NCBI GenBank assembly: GCA_017509045.1
Contig: JAFWQP010000106.1
Location: forward strand, 1-46,565
DNA: 46,565 nt
From: Bacteroidales bacterium
GTDB lineage: Bacteria > Bacteroidota > Bacteroidia > Bacteroidales > P3
Direction of reading: 5' to 3'
The first letter of the stretch is position 1, and each line of letters opens with the position of its first letter. The position numbers and the translations under genes were made by a program. The notes under the pieces were generated by a model that was not told where the DNA came from, ran no database searches, and saw nothing but the letters and a program-made list of their open reading frames with translations. Shown one piece after another: positions 16,711-25,777 of the stretch.

Positions 16711-18113
16711 TATTCTGTTGTATATTCGTATTCCGATATGCAGTAGTCTTCCTTCCCAGAGGGGAGACAGGGAATCTCATCAACAAACGAGAGCGAAACC
16801 TGTGAGCCGACAAAATGGTTCTCGTAGTTGTCAACGATATATTCAAATTGTTGGTGGGACTCAGATGGGTCTTTCAGTTTCAACAATATGCATATATCCC
16901 CCTCCTTATCCTGCCTAATCTGAAATTTATCTATCTTATTGTACACCTTCTGATACTCTGCATTGTGATAGTTCAATTCGGGATAGAACATCATGGGAAG
17001 CACCGTCGGTGAAATCGGAACACCCTGCTTGTTATACATCAGCCTCCCAGCCCTGCCCATCACCTCTCCTATCAAACGTGTGTGCCTTCCGCACGAGCAT
17101 TCGCCTTCTTTAATATATGCCATATCGCCCACATGGTAACGTAAGAAAGGAAATACATAGTTATCCAAATCGGTCGCACACACAAATCCAGTCTTGCCCA
17201 TAGGCAAAAGATTGCCCTCCCTGTCGGTAATTTCGATAATGCACGACTCCTCTGTGATATGGAGACCCTCCCGTTTAGGACATTCGTGCGACAATATGCC
17301 TCCATCTCCGGCACCATATGCATCATATACCGGTGCCTTGAACACCTCCTCCAACGTGCGCCGATATTCGGGCATCAGCACCTCACCTGTGGTAAGCACC
17401 ACCTTAATCGGACACACCGGCAGCCCCATCTTCTCTATATATCTCGCCAAGATGTACAGCGACGAACCATAGCCTCTCACCGCCTGCGGTCTCAGCCTCA
17501 TCAATGCCTCATAATTCCTCTGCATCCCCTCATCCGTAACATCCGCGCTGCTATACTTAAAATTGCGCATGATGACACGGTCGTACAGTCCTTTGAACGA
17601 CAGCAACTGTTTCCTCTTATTAATCGAACTGCCACCCAGCGAAAAAATCTTGTCACCCAAATGCAGGCCATACCATTCCCAAGCACGCAGCGTAGATGCC
17701 TTCCAGCTGCTCCATTCGCTGGCATCGGTGCAAAACTTCAGCGGCATACCCGTGCTGCCTCCCGTTGACGAACGGCGCAGACGTTTCGGACTGACAGCCG
17801 TGCTAAAAAGGTCGTCGTAGTTGTCGCGAATCAATTGTTTGGTGAGCACTGGCAGCAACTGCAAATCCTCACGCTCACTTATCTGCTCTGGCTTGATGCC
17901 ATGGGTGTCAAAAAGCCTCGAATAATACGGCACCGTGCGGTAACAATGTTCCACCAACTTCCGCAACTTCTGGTTCTGCACTTCCCTTATTGCAGCTTCC
18001 GACTGACAGTCGTAGCGTCGCATCTCCTTGAGCTTCTCCACCACGTTGCTTCCATACACCAAGTCGCCCAGAGGCAGGAACAGGTATCTGTCTAGATAAT
18101 TATAGAGTGTCAT
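16710..18113 (-). CDS. CapK/PaaK-like adenylate-forming ligase
   Basis: The 467-residue protein belongs to the phenylacetate-CoA ligase/CapK group often found in capsule loci. Visible motifs are the P-loop RRSSTGGSTGMPLKF, the aromatic-acid-type pocket region VYDAYGAGDGG, and the hinge segment VCATDLDNYVFPFLRYHVGDMAYI. CSCGRHTRLIGEVMGRAGRL follows and fits a CxC-type zinc-ribbon insertion seen in this group. The start is ATG 18113, overlapping the GT4 stop by 14 nt; the longer frame to 18275 lies inside GT4. It may activate an acyl group for the adjacent acyltransferase, but the substrate is unknown. Confidence 0.85.
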   Translation of the reverse strand: MTLYNYLDRYLFLPLGDLVYGSNVVEKLKEMRRYDCQSEAAIREVQNQKLRKLVEHCYRTVPYYSRLFDTHGIKPEQISEREDLQLLPVLTKQLIRDNYDDLFSTAVSPKRLRRSSTGGSTGMPLKFCTDASEWSSWKASTLRAWEWYGLHLGDKIFSLGGSSINKRKQLLSFKGLYDRVIMRNFKYSSADVTDEGMQRNYEALMRLRPQAVRGYGSSLYILARYIEKMGLPVCPIKVVLTTGEVLMPEYRRTLEEVFKAPVYDAYGAGDGGILSHECPKREGLHITEESCIIEITDREGNLLPMGKTGFVCATDLDNYVFPFLRYHVGDMAYIKEGECSCGRHTRLIGEVMGRAGRLMYNKQGVPISPTVLPMMFYPELNYHNAEYQKVYNKIDKFQIRQDKEGDICILLKLKDPSESHQQFEYIVDNYENHFVGSQVSLSFVDEIPCLPSGKEDYCISEYEYTTE

Positions 18114-19029
18114 ATATCTTCTTAATTTTTGCTGCCACCCTGTCAGTAGTAAGCCCAAGCGAAAGGATACGTTCACGCCCCTGCGTACGGCCTCCGAAAG
18201 CAATAGCTGAACGCAAGGCATCGCGCAAGCCCTCCACATCGCCATACTGTACAACATACGTGCCGTCCATGCCACCCGTCACCCATCGCACATCGCCCAC
18301 ATCAGTGCTCACTATGGGGCAATTACATGCCATAGCCTCCTTTATCACATTTGGCGAGCCCTCCATTACCGACGTAAGCAACAGCACATCCGCAGCACAC
18401 ATATATTCCACCACCTGGTCATGACTCTTGTCAAACACCGGGTAGAGCACCACATTCTCATCACCCAACAAGCTCACCGCCTGCTGTGCCAACGGGTACC
18501 GTTTCTCACCTCGCGACGGATTGGAGCACCATATCACATATTTCTTCCCCTCCTCAAAACCGCACCGTCCACGAGCAACCTGACAGTCCACCAAGGCAAA
18601 CTGCTCCAAATTCACACCATTGGGTACCACAGGCAAATCCATCCCCAACTGGTTCGCCGTACGTTGCGACTTCACAAGGGTCGCATCCCATACATGCTTG
18701 ATGAAAAAACTCACCCAACGCTTCTTAAAAGTCGCCCGCGGAAAGCTGCCCAAAATCGACACCACCACCTTAGTCCCCGTACAACAGGTGGCAATCGCTG
18801 CCACCAATCCACACACCGAATAGTGGGCATGCACCACATCCGGACGTTCACGCCTCACCAGCCTCCGCAGACGCGCCATAGCAGCCACATACGCCTTCCA
18901 CCCATGTCCCTTCACTGGGAAGAGCACCATGTCCAGTCCCTCGCGCTGCAACGACGCATACTGCGAGCTGACAAACGAACTCACCGTTCCCACTGCCTTG
19001 TTACCACTGGCCACAAATACTACCTTCAT
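18100..19029 (-). CDS. GT4 family glycosyltransferase
   Basis: This is a cytoplasmic or membrane-associated GT-B enzyme of 309 residues. The N-terminal domain has VHAHYSVCGLVAAIA; the C-terminal domain has VLYPVFDKSHDQVVEYMCAADVLLLTS and EGSPNVIKEAMACNCPIVSTDVGD, the GT4 E-x7-E type donor site. The start ATG 19029 lies 2 nt after the epimerase stop. The coding strand is strikingly G-rich here: in 18541-18600 the plus strand has 25 C and 8 G. Donor and acceptor cannot be told. Confidence 0.92.
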   Translation of the reverse strand: MKVVFVASGNKAVGTVSSFVSSQYASLQREGLDMVLFPVKGHGWKAYVAAMARLRRLVRRERPDVVHAHYSVCGLVAAIATCCTGTKVVVSILGSFPRATFKKRWVSFFIKHVWDATLVKSQRTANQLGMDLPVVPNGVNLEQFALVDCQVARGRCGFEEGKKYVIWCSNPSRGEKRYPLAQQAVSLLGDENVVLYPVFDKSHDQVVEYMCAADVLLLTSVMEGSPNVIKEAMACNCPIVSTDVGDVRWVTGGMDGTYVVQYGDVEGLRDALRSAIAFGGRTQGRERILSLGLTTDRVAAKIKKIYDTL

Positions 19030-19031
19030 CC

Positions 19032-20045
19032 TTATTTCAGATTGTTCCAATACCACTCACACGCTTGCTCAAAACCACGCAGGGCATCATACTTCGGACA
19101 ATAACCAAGCACCCTTTGTGCCTTAATAATCGAAGCCTGTGAATGAGGTATGTCACCCGGGCGGTTGGCGCGATACGTTGGTTCCACCTTGGCAATCTCA
19201 CCGTCATAGTGTGCCAAATTGCTCCGCAGGCAGGCAAACAAATCGTTCAGCGTCGTATTGCCGCCATACGCCACATTAAACACCAAGTCGATCGGAGCGC
19301 CCTGAGGCAATGCTCTATTATACAGCGATGCCCGCTCCCTAATCACCTCCGAGGGCACCGTGGCGGCAAGCTCATTCGCCTGAATAACATTGTCGATATA
19401 CGTAAAATCGCGCGAATAACTCCCGTCACCGTTGATATATGGCGACTGATGATTAATCAACGCCTTCACCCACAGTGGTATCACTGCCGCGTATGCACCA
19501 TTAGGATCCTGTCGACGCCCAAACACATTGAAATAACGCAGTCCGATAGTCTCAATACCATAAAGACTAGAAAAGACATTGGCGTACAACTCGTTCACAA
19601 ATTTAGTGATAGCGTATGGCGACAACGGCCTACCAATATTATGTTCAATCTTAGGCAACTCCTTGCTGTCGCCGTATGTCGACGAACTGGCAGCATACAC
19701 AAAACGGCGCACCCCTGCATCGCGTGCAGCCACTAGCATGTTAAGGAAACCGTCTATATTATTGCTGTTCGTATTAATAGGGTCGTTGATGCTACGGGGC
19801 ACACTACCCAAAGCCGCCTCATGCAGCACCACCTCGGCACCCGCCACCACACTGCGGCATGTCTCCATATTGCGAATATCGCCCTCAACAAAATGGAAGT
19901 TAGGCATGGCAAGCAAAGGCTCGATATTGCTACGGAAACCTGTCGAAAAATTGTCCAAACAAGTCACCTCGTAACCCTTCGACACAAAATACTCACACAG
20001 ATTAGACCCAATAAATCCAGCCCCACCAGTTATAGTAATATTCAT
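19032..20045 (-). CDS. UDP-N-acetylglucosamine C4-epimerase (WbpP/TviC-like SDR)
   Basis: It interconverts UDP-GlcNAc and UDP-GalNAc, or their uronic acids, providing a HexNAc donor. The 337-residue extended SDR has GGAGFIGS at 7-14, the catalytic ASSSTYG (119-125) and YAITK (Tyr144, Lys148). The WbpP-specific blocks GSVPRSINDPI, NNIDGFLNMLVAARDAGV and RYFNVFGRRQDPNGAYAAVIP are almost letter-perfect to what I recall of Pseudomonas WbpP. It is separated from the next upstream gene by 457 nt holding repeats, so it may have its own promoter. It is followed 2 nt later by GT4. Confidence 0.92.
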   Translation of the reverse strand: MNITITGGAGFIGSNLCEYFVSKGYEVTCLDNFSTGFRSNIEPLLAMPNFHFVEGDIRNMETCRSVVAGAEVVLHEAALGSVPRSINDPINTNSNNIDGFLNMLVAARDAGVRRFVYAASSSTYGDSKELPKIEHNIGRPLSPYAITKFVNELYANVFSSLYGIETIGLRYFNVFGRRQDPNGAYAAVIPLWVKALINHQSPYINGDGSYSRDFTYIDNVIQANELAATVPSEVIRERASLYNRALPQGAPIDLVFNVAYGGNTTLNDLFACLRSNLAHYDGEIAKVEPTYRANRPGDIPHSQASIIKAQRVLGYCPKYDALRGFEQACEWYWNNLK

Positions 20046-20120
20046 CTTCTACAATTTTTTATGAAATGTGAATTGTGAACCTATTGAATTGAGAATTGAA
20101 AAGAATACTTGATTGTCTGA

Positions 20121-20308
20121 TTGCTTGAGGCTCTAGTTTAATATATGACTGATTTTTTACAGCCTCGAAGAGGCTGAATCTCAATAACACCGTACAAGCG
20201 TAGCGCAGTGCGGTGACAGAATAAACTCACTTCTAGCGTCTCGAAGAGACGCGACATGTATACTATTAGGCAAAAATCAGTCATATGTTGTACTAGAGCG
20301 TTGCTTGA
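20121..20308. mobile_element. MITE-like palindromic element with 29-bp terminal inverted repeats
   Basis: Segments 20129-20157 and 20272-20300 are inverted repeats (about 29 bp, four mismatches) with a perfect 15-bp core at 20143-20157 / 20272-20286. Both ends are flanked by the direct repeat TTGCTTGA (20121-20128 and 20301-20308), which looks like a target-site duplication. Inside are two small palindromes sharing the loop GAA (AGCCTC-GAA-GAGGCT near 20161 and GCGTCTC-GAA-GAGACGC near 20236) and a CACCG...CGGTG pair. There is no coding capacity. It sits between the epimerase and the carboxyethylornithine-synthase-like gene. Confidence 0.6.
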
Positions 20309-20330
20309 TTGCCTTAAAAAGCTAAGAAGT

Positions 20331-20468
20331 ATGAACTAAGAAGTTACTAAATTGAAAATTGAAATTTTGCTGCCGCAAAAACATTAAACTCTAAACTTTA
20401 AACAACTCTAAACTTTAAACTATCGACTTTAAACTAAAAAATCGTAGCTGATTTTTATTCTTAATTTG
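20331..20468. repeat. Dispersed intergenic repeat, copy A
   Basis: This stretch closely matches 29377-29507: both share ATGAACTAAG, AAGTTACTAAAT, GAAAATTG, GCCGCAAA, CATTAAACT, and ACTATCGACTTTAAACTAAA followed by AAATCG and AGC. The A copy has an extra internal TAAACTTTAAAC unit. It occupies the rest of the 457-nt gap 20046-20502; no gene is seen there. Confidence 0.8.
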
Positions 20469-20502
20469 TTACGATTTTAATGTAGTAAGTTTTCATTTTT
20501 AA

Positions 20503-21465
20503 TTACCTTCTTCCCTGAAATTCAATAATCCTGCGGTCAAGAATCGTACCCTTCTCAAAATTGTGGCAACCCCGAAGCACGTCGTTCTGCAGCGGTCGAT
20601 CCTCAATCAAAAGGTCAACATACTTGACAAACTCGGCACTAAGCGTCTCCGTTGCAGTCTTCCAAAAAAGCGATGGCGTGTGGTCGACAACATAGTGCGT
20701 AATGCCGTCTACCATATATGTGGGATTTTCAATGGTAGTCGGAACACTAGTCTCCACACCACCGTTACGATCGCATGAAACATCAATAATCAGTGCGTTA
20801 CGCTTCATTCGCTGCAGGTCGTGTCGATATATGATGTGGTCGTGACGCGAAGTATCCCAAAGGATGGCATTCACCACCACGTCGAAATCACCCAACTCCT
20901 GTTGGAAAAGTCGTTCAGTTTTGCGGTCGTACTGTCTCACTTCGGCACCCATATAGTTCAGGGTCTTGATGGCACCCCGAGCTATATTGCCGCGTCCCAG
21001 CACTGCTGCACGAGTATTGTAGGGAAACACCCCGTGGCACATATAGGCGTGAAACACAGCCGCCTCACCGGCAATCTCGTTGTTACGCCAAAAGCTATGC
21101 CTACCGTTCTCATACATATCCTCCCACGCAAACGAGGTAAGCCTACGCGAAATAATCTTGTCAGTGATGTCGCGGTTCTGCACAGCGTGCACCCAGCCGA
21201 AAATAGTCTGGCCATCTAACGATTCCAAATACTCGGCATCGCCTATCTTCGGGTCAGCCACGATATCCTTCAGCAACACCTCGCTACGGCTAGCAATGCC
21301 GATGCCCTGCGCCCGATAGTCGTCGTCAGCATACCCTAGCACGTCGCCATAGCCCGTTTCAATCCATATCTGTTCGGGATGCTGGATATGGCGGACATCA
21401 GCAGGCACCAGCGTCCTACGACGTTCGTTCTCCTTATGCGAGATAGGTAGTCCTATCGTTTTCAT
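20503..21465 (-). CDS. N5-(carboxyethyl)ornithine synthase-like dehydrogenase (AlaDH/PNT fold)
   Basis: Known members condense ornithine (or lysine) with pyruvate and reduce the imine with NADPH to give N-(1-carboxyethyl) amino acids. The 320-residue protein opens IGLPISHKENERRRTLVPAD, the alanine-dehydrogenase-type N-terminus, with DPKIGDAEYL near 71 (Lys73). GQTIFGWVHAVQNRDITDKI and SFAWEDM are features I associate with the CEO synthase branch. The Rossmann motif GRGNIARG is at 157-164. It is flanked by repeats on both sides, so it may be a transferable single-gene insertion in the locus. It is shorter than true alanine dehydrogenases (about 370). The amino-acid substrate is an inference. 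Confidence 0.7.
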   Translation of the reverse strand: MKTIGLPISHKENERRRTLVPADVRHIQHPEQIWIETGYGDVLGYADDDYRAQGIGIASRSEVLLKDIVADPKIGDAEYLESLDGQTIFGWVHAVQNRDITDKIISRRLTSFAWEDMYENGRHSFWRNNEIAGEAAVFHAYMCHGVFPYNTRAAVLGRGNIARGAIKTLNYMGAEVRQYDRKTERLFQQELGDFDVVVNAILWDTSRHDHIIYRHDLQRMKRNALIIDVSCDRNGGVETSVPTTIENPTYMVDGITHYVVDHTPSLFWKTATETLSAEFVKYVDLLIEDRPLQNDVLRGCHNFEKGTILDRRIIEFQGRR

Positions 21466-21628
21466 AATTATACGTATTGCGATTGTTTGTTTGATTGCTT
21501 AATCCTATCAAATTGAGAATCGTGAATTAGCTCTCGCCCCCAGATAACTTTCAATTTTTAATTTCAATTTTTTTATTTATAATAAACGCCGGCCACTCAA
21601 GCATTCAATAATTAAAGCAATCCAACAA

Positions 21629-23026
21629 TTAAAACAACCCTCTTGTTCCCAACTTGAAGAATGCCCACGCAAACATCATCACTGGTACCACCCAAAACCA
21701 CACCTTCACCCATTTATAGTTTCGCTCTGACACCAACGACACCCCGTATGCCGCCATCACCATCAATATAGGCACACCTGGCAACAGGAATCGTTCGGCA
21801 TTAGCAAAACCACTCAACGAGATAATACCCAGATACGCCACCTCAAAGGCACCCATAAGTGAGAGGTCGCGCCAGTTTTTGGTTCGAAACAGAGCATCAA
21901 ACAACGCAATCAACACAAACACACCCAAAAAGTTTCGCACATAATTGCCACCATGTATCAACTGCTGGTTGTATTGGTAGTCCACGTCCACCATCGTAGG
22001 GAACGGCAGCACAAATATCATAGGTGCCATCACAGCGCCAGTCGCATACTCTGCCCACTTATACCCCTTTCGCACCTGATAGTCGCGCTTGGCGGACTGG
22101 TTGTCGGCACGTGTATCCCACAACCCTTGAGCCTCGCTGGCGATGGTGCCGCCAGCCAACACTGCCAATCCTATCACCGCCCATGAGATAAGCACCACAC
22201 GGTTCCAGTTACCCACCAACCTGTTAGTAGTGAACACCAATGCCGAGAAAATGGCAAAAATCACCGCAGCTCCCAATACATTGCGGAAAAAGAAAATACT
22301 CGCCACCAACAGCCCCTCCAGCACCACATCCCATATCTTCAGCTGGCTCTTGTGCAACATCTTGTCAGCCGTCGCCAAACTAGCCACCGTAAGGAATATC
22401 ATCTCTGTCTCCTTCAGGTGCATGCCGCAATACATGATAAGGTTAGGCATCAGGCAGCAGAAAATGCCGGCCATGCGACCCACCTCCTCGCCTATAGTAC
22501 GCTTCGCCATCCGATACACCATCACGCACATCCACGAACTTAGCAGACACTTGATAACCCTGATGAGGTAGATTCGTGGACCAAAAATGCTGTACAGCAC
22601 AGTAAGATATATCGGGTAGCCTCGGTCACCGAGAGAACGATGACTCAAATAATCCCACGTCACCGTCCAACCCATATCGTTAAACCACACTGCGGCATCA
22701 TGGTACGCCAACGCATCGCTCGACCCAAATTCGAAAGGCACCCCCGTCTTAGCTATATAATAGAAATACGAGAATGTAATCCATATCAGCCTCAACACCA
22801 ACGCCGTGAAGAAAAGTTTGCGAACAAACTTACCCTCCTCAAAGGCAAGCCAACGGAAAGTGTAGCGGTTGGCTAGCAAGAAGAAAAGCAACACCCACAC
22901 GATGCCGATAACGATAAATTCCAGCTTCATCGCATGACTAAAAAATATAATCGTCACCGCGGCAAGCGTGGCAAGGTAGATAAAGATGGCTCTCGACGAG
23001 AACTGTTTGGGAAGATAGGGTATCAT
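21629..23026 (-). CDS. GT-C-fold multi-pass membrane glycosyltransferase (PMT/ArnT-like)
   Basis: The 465-residue protein has about ten or more hydrophobic helices, starting with AIFIYLATLAAVTIIFFS and ending ANAERFLLPGVPILMVMAAY and WVKVWFWVVPVMMFAWAF. Between the first helices lies SSDALAYHDAAVWF, an acidic loop like that of GT39/GT83 enzymes, and then HLKETEMIFLTVASLA. Such enzymes use polyprenyl-phosphate sugars to decorate glycans on the periplasmic face. It could instead be a Wzy-like polymerase, but the loop pattern favours GT-C. It lies 163 nt upstream of the CEO-synthase-like gene; that gap holds only AT-rich repeats. Confidence 0.7.
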   Translation of the reverse strand: MIPYLPKQFSSRAIFIYLATLAAVTIIFFSHAMKLEFIVIGIVWVLLFFLLANRYTFRWLAFEEGKFVRKLFFTALVLRLIWITFSYFYYIAKTGVPFEFGSSDALAYHDAAVWFNDMGWTVTWDYLSHRSLGDRGYPIYLTVLYSIFGPRIYLIRVIKCLLSSWMCVMVYRMAKRTIGEEVGRMAGIFCCLMPNLIMYCGMHLKETEMIFLTVASLATADKMLHKSQLKIWDVVLEGLLVASIFFFRNVLGAAVIFAIFSALVFTTNRLVGNWNRVVLISWAVIGLAVLAGGTIASEAQGLWDTRADNQSAKRDYQVRKGYKWAEYATGAVMAPMIFVLPFPTMVDVDYQYNQQLIHGGNYVRNFLGVFVLIALFDALFRTKNWRDLSLMGAFEVAYLGIISLSGFANAERFLLPGVPILMVMAAYGVSLVSERNYKWVKVWFWVVPVMMFAWAFFKLGTRGLF

Positions 23027-23106
23027 GAAAGTCTTTTACTATGAATTCAAACGTTACGAGTTTTTCTGAAATAAAAAAGGGTTAACTATAGGGGTAGACA
23101 CATGTG

Positions 23107-24063
23107 TCAACCCTTACTGATTAACAATCGTGACTTGATTATTGACAACAGCGTACGGACGGCAAAACGTACACGCTGCCACAACAACGACGAATGATAT
23201 ATTCTATACGTGTTCTGCGGCACATGCGACCAATCTATCCGCTCCAGTTGCACCAACGCCTCGGCATGGTACTGTCGCGATAGATAGAAACGATACAGCC
23301 CATCAGCTCGAAGTCTGTCGATAAGCAGCTTGTAGTCGGGATTAGATGCCTCCTCGTCTTCCAGATAGTCAAGATTCCACAGCATGTGCTGTGCTGGGTT
23401 GTGAAGGCGGCGAGTGGCTCGACGAGAGGGAGGAATGTCCTGAAAATAGTTGGCCAACGGACGGTTCATCAATGCCACAGGATATTTCAACGCAATTCTA
23501 ATCCAAAGGTCGAAATCTTCACCCAACAGGATGCCTGACTTAAAACCTCCTAAATCATGAAACACTCGGTGCGGTATCGCCACAGAACTGGAGGTGACAG
23601 GCATACAAAGTGTGCGCGCGTATATTTGGCAATAATTAATATATCCAGACCGAAAGCCTTCATCTACCCCTATCGGAGCCACTCGCCGTCTGCCATTCTT
23701 TACCAAATAATAGCCTGTGGCATACAACCCCGCATCAGGACAGATAGTTATTAACTCCTCAATTCCCTCCAAGAAGGTAGGTTCCCACCAATCGTCGGCA
23801 TCCAAAAAGCAGAGATACTCACCTTCTGCCAACTGCGCTCCTTTGTTGCGTGCAGCAGCCACCCCCGCATTATCCTGCCGCAACACACGGCATTGCGCTT
23901 GCTCCTCTGCAACACGACACGCCACAGCATACGAATTGTCAGTGCTGCCATCGTCAACCACTATCACCTCATAGTCGCCAATCGTCTGTGCAAAAAGGCT
24001 CATAAGAGTCTTTTCCACATACTCTTCCTTGTTATATAATGGCACTACCACCGAATATTTCAT
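23107..24063 (-). CDS. GT2 family glycosyltransferase
   Basis: This is a GT-A enzyme of 318 residues opening YSVVVPLYNKEEYVEKTLMS. It has VIVVDDGSTDNS for the nucleotide and the DxD-type metal site CFLDADDWW near residue 90. Its start overlaps the previous gene's stop by 4 nt. It transfers a sugar to the growing chain on the cytoplasmic side; specificity cannot be read. Confidence 0.93.
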   Translation of the reverse strand: MKYSVVVPLYNKEEYVEKTLMSLFAQTIGDYEVIVVDDGSTDNSYAVACRVAEEQAQCRVLRQDNAGVAAARNKGAQLAEGEYLCFLDADDWWEPTFLEGIEELITICPDAGLYATGYYLVKNGRRRVAPIGVDEGFRSGYINYCQIYARTLCMPVTSSSVAIPHRVFHDLGGFKSGILLGEDFDLWIRIALKYPVALMNRPLANYFQDIPPSRRATRRLHNPAQHMLWNLDYLEDEEASNPDYKLLIDRLRADGLYRFYLSRQYHAEALVQLERIDWSHVPQNTYRIYHSSLLWQRVRFAVRTLLSIIKSRLLISKG

Positions 24064-25040
24064 CCCACCTCCTTTTTTTTACTCCCCCGCAACCACGGTC
24101 CTTCATGGTGAAGTAGTCGTTTCAGCCGCCTATTGATTCTATACGGCAGATGCCTCACGCCTAACCTCCCATAATTGCCCGGGTCGAAATAGGTACGTTG
24201 GAAATCGTAGTCAGCCCGTCGCTGTATCTTACAGTCCGAAGGGTGTACCAACGGCATGATCGAGTATGTCTTCTGTCGTGCCACTGGCGACTTCTTTTTC
24301 CATGTATGCGTAGCTCCTGCGCCAAAACCCACATTTGAGCAGAGATTCACATTGGGTATAATACCCTTGCCTCCCCTGCGCCATATCGACATCCAGAATT
24401 GCTGGTCCCAGCTCGAGTTGTGCAGGCCGTCCTTGTGAATCTCGTCCAATCGGGCACACCAATACTCCCGCTCCCGGAGTCGTGCGCCATAGCGCCGCAA
24501 CACTCGCGACAAATCTCTACGCGAGAAATCCTTCAGCCCAATATCGAAATGCTGCCATGCCCGTCGCCATGTTGCCCAAGCACAGAGCGTGTGGTTCATC
24601 TTCGAGAAGTAATACGATCCGTCGCCATAATGCTTGCCTTCCAGTTGCATACTGCCTATTGCCATCACACTGTCGTCATCACGATAACGCTCCAGCAACT
24701 CTGTTGCGTATTCGAAGAACTCCTCATGCGGCACCGCATCATCCTCCAGTATGATGCCCTCGTCGACATGGTCGAAAAACCACGAGATGGCACTTGCAGG
24801 TCCCGGACCGCAACCCAGATTAACCTCAGAATAATATCTTTCCAGCTGGCAAGGCCAGTCAACCATCCTTTCTACCAGATGGCGCACCTCGCCGCACAGC
24901 TGCCTGTCGGCATCGTTGCCGCTGCGTGCGCCGTCCTGAAACACAAACAGCCTCTGCGGACGGCTCTTGCGCAGCACCTCCAGCACCTGCCTTGTGAGGT
25001 CGGGGCGGTTAAAGGTTATCAGCAACACCGGAGTTGTCAT
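24060..25040 (-). CDS. GT-A glycosyltransferase-like protein (HlpA-like)
   Basis: The 326-residue protein starts PVLLITFNRPDLTRQVLEVL and has EVNLGCGPGPASAISWFFD and IILEDDAVPHEEFFEYATELL, with EDD as the DxD equivalent. The sequence ACAWATWRRAW-like block (LCAWATWRRAWQHFD) is typical of the group annotated as hemolytic protein HlpA-like or nucleotide-diphospho-sugar transferase in Bacteroides. The start ATG 25040 makes a 4-nt ATGA overlap with the deacetylase stop; TTG 25076 and ATG 25064 are alternatives. It presumably adds a sugar; the donor is unknown. Confidence 0.8.
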   Translation of the reverse strand: MTTPVLLITFNRPDLTRQVLEVLRKSRPQRLFVFQDGARSGNDADRQLCGEVRHLVERMVDWPCQLERYYSEVNLGCGPGPASAISWFFDHVDEGIILEDDAVPHEEFFEYATELLERYRDDDSVMAIGSMQLEGKHYGDGSYYFSKMNHTLCAWATWRRAWQHFDIGLKDFSRRDLSRVLRRYGARLREREYWCARLDEIHKDGLHNSSWDQQFWMSIWRRGGKGIIPNVNLCSNVGFGAGATHTWKKKSPVARQKTYSIMPLVHPSDCKIQRRADYDFQRTYFDPGNYGRLGVRHLPYRINRRLKRLLHHEGPWLRGSKKKEVG

Positions 25041-25777
25041 CGTTCGTTGGTCATCTTGCTCCATATCTTGTTCCAATAGTGGCTGTCCATAGGCCTACGG
25101 TCTATCATACCGTGATAGTGGCGGTTCGTATTGCCATCCACACCCACAGGCACAATACCTTTCTGCCACAGCAGCCGTTGTGTGGCCTCAGTATGTCTGC
25201 CCCACGTATAGGCAAAAAACGGTATATATCTAGGATGCCTCTGCAACGCCTCCACACATCTCTCCACCGACAGTTCAAACTCCTCTGCCGTCTGTACCGT
25301 TGCATCATCATGCGCATAGCCGTGCATACCCACCGTCACCCACTCGCTCGTCAATGCCCACAGCTGGTCGTGCGTCATATACTGTGGCTCCTCGGCATAA
25401 CCTTCACGACGGCTCACCCCGTCCAGATACTTCGGATTCACAAACAGTGTCACCGGCACCCGCTCCGATTCCAAAAACGGCAGCACCTCCAGCACCGACG
25501 CATAGCCGTCGTCGCATGTCAACACCGCCAGTCGTTCACGCCTCGGACACCACCGACGCAGCCGACGACCAGCCTCGTCCAACGAGATGAATCTATACCG
25601 CGACTTCAGCAGCCGTACGTGGTTCTTAAAAACATCCGTTTGCGACCAATCCACCCGTTTGTTTCTGCGGCTGTCATATAGATCCGACACCGCATGAAAC
25701 ACCAACACCTCTACTGGAGCCCACCAGAGCCTCTCCAACTGCCTAACGACCTTATCAACGATTGCGGTAAAACACAT
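25037..25777 (-). CDS. Polysaccharide deacetylase, NodB/CE4 type
   Basis: The 246-residue protein has VLVFHAVSD at the start of the fold, VLTCDDGYAS (the DDG metal/catalytic motif, with Cys in place of the usual Phe), and TVGMHGYAHDD, which supplies the H-x3-H metal pair. The triad Asp-His-His is therefore complete. It probably N-deacetylates a HexNAc residue of the glycan or its lipid-linked precursor. No signal peptide is seen, so it should be cytoplasmic. It overlaps DUF1919 by 23 nt. Confidence 0.85.
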   Translation of the reverse strand: MCFTAIVDKVVRQLERLWWAPVEVLVFHAVSDLYDSRRNKRVDWSQTDVFKNHVRLLKSRYRFISLDEAGRRLRRWCPRRERLAVLTCDDGYASVLEVLPFLESERVPVTLFVNPKYLDGVSRREGYAEEPQYMTHDQLWALTSEWVTVGMHGYAHDDATVQTAEEFELSVERCVEALQRHPRYIPFFAYTWGRHTEATQRLLWQKGIVPVGVDGNTNRHYHGMIDRRPMDSHYWNKIWSKMTNER

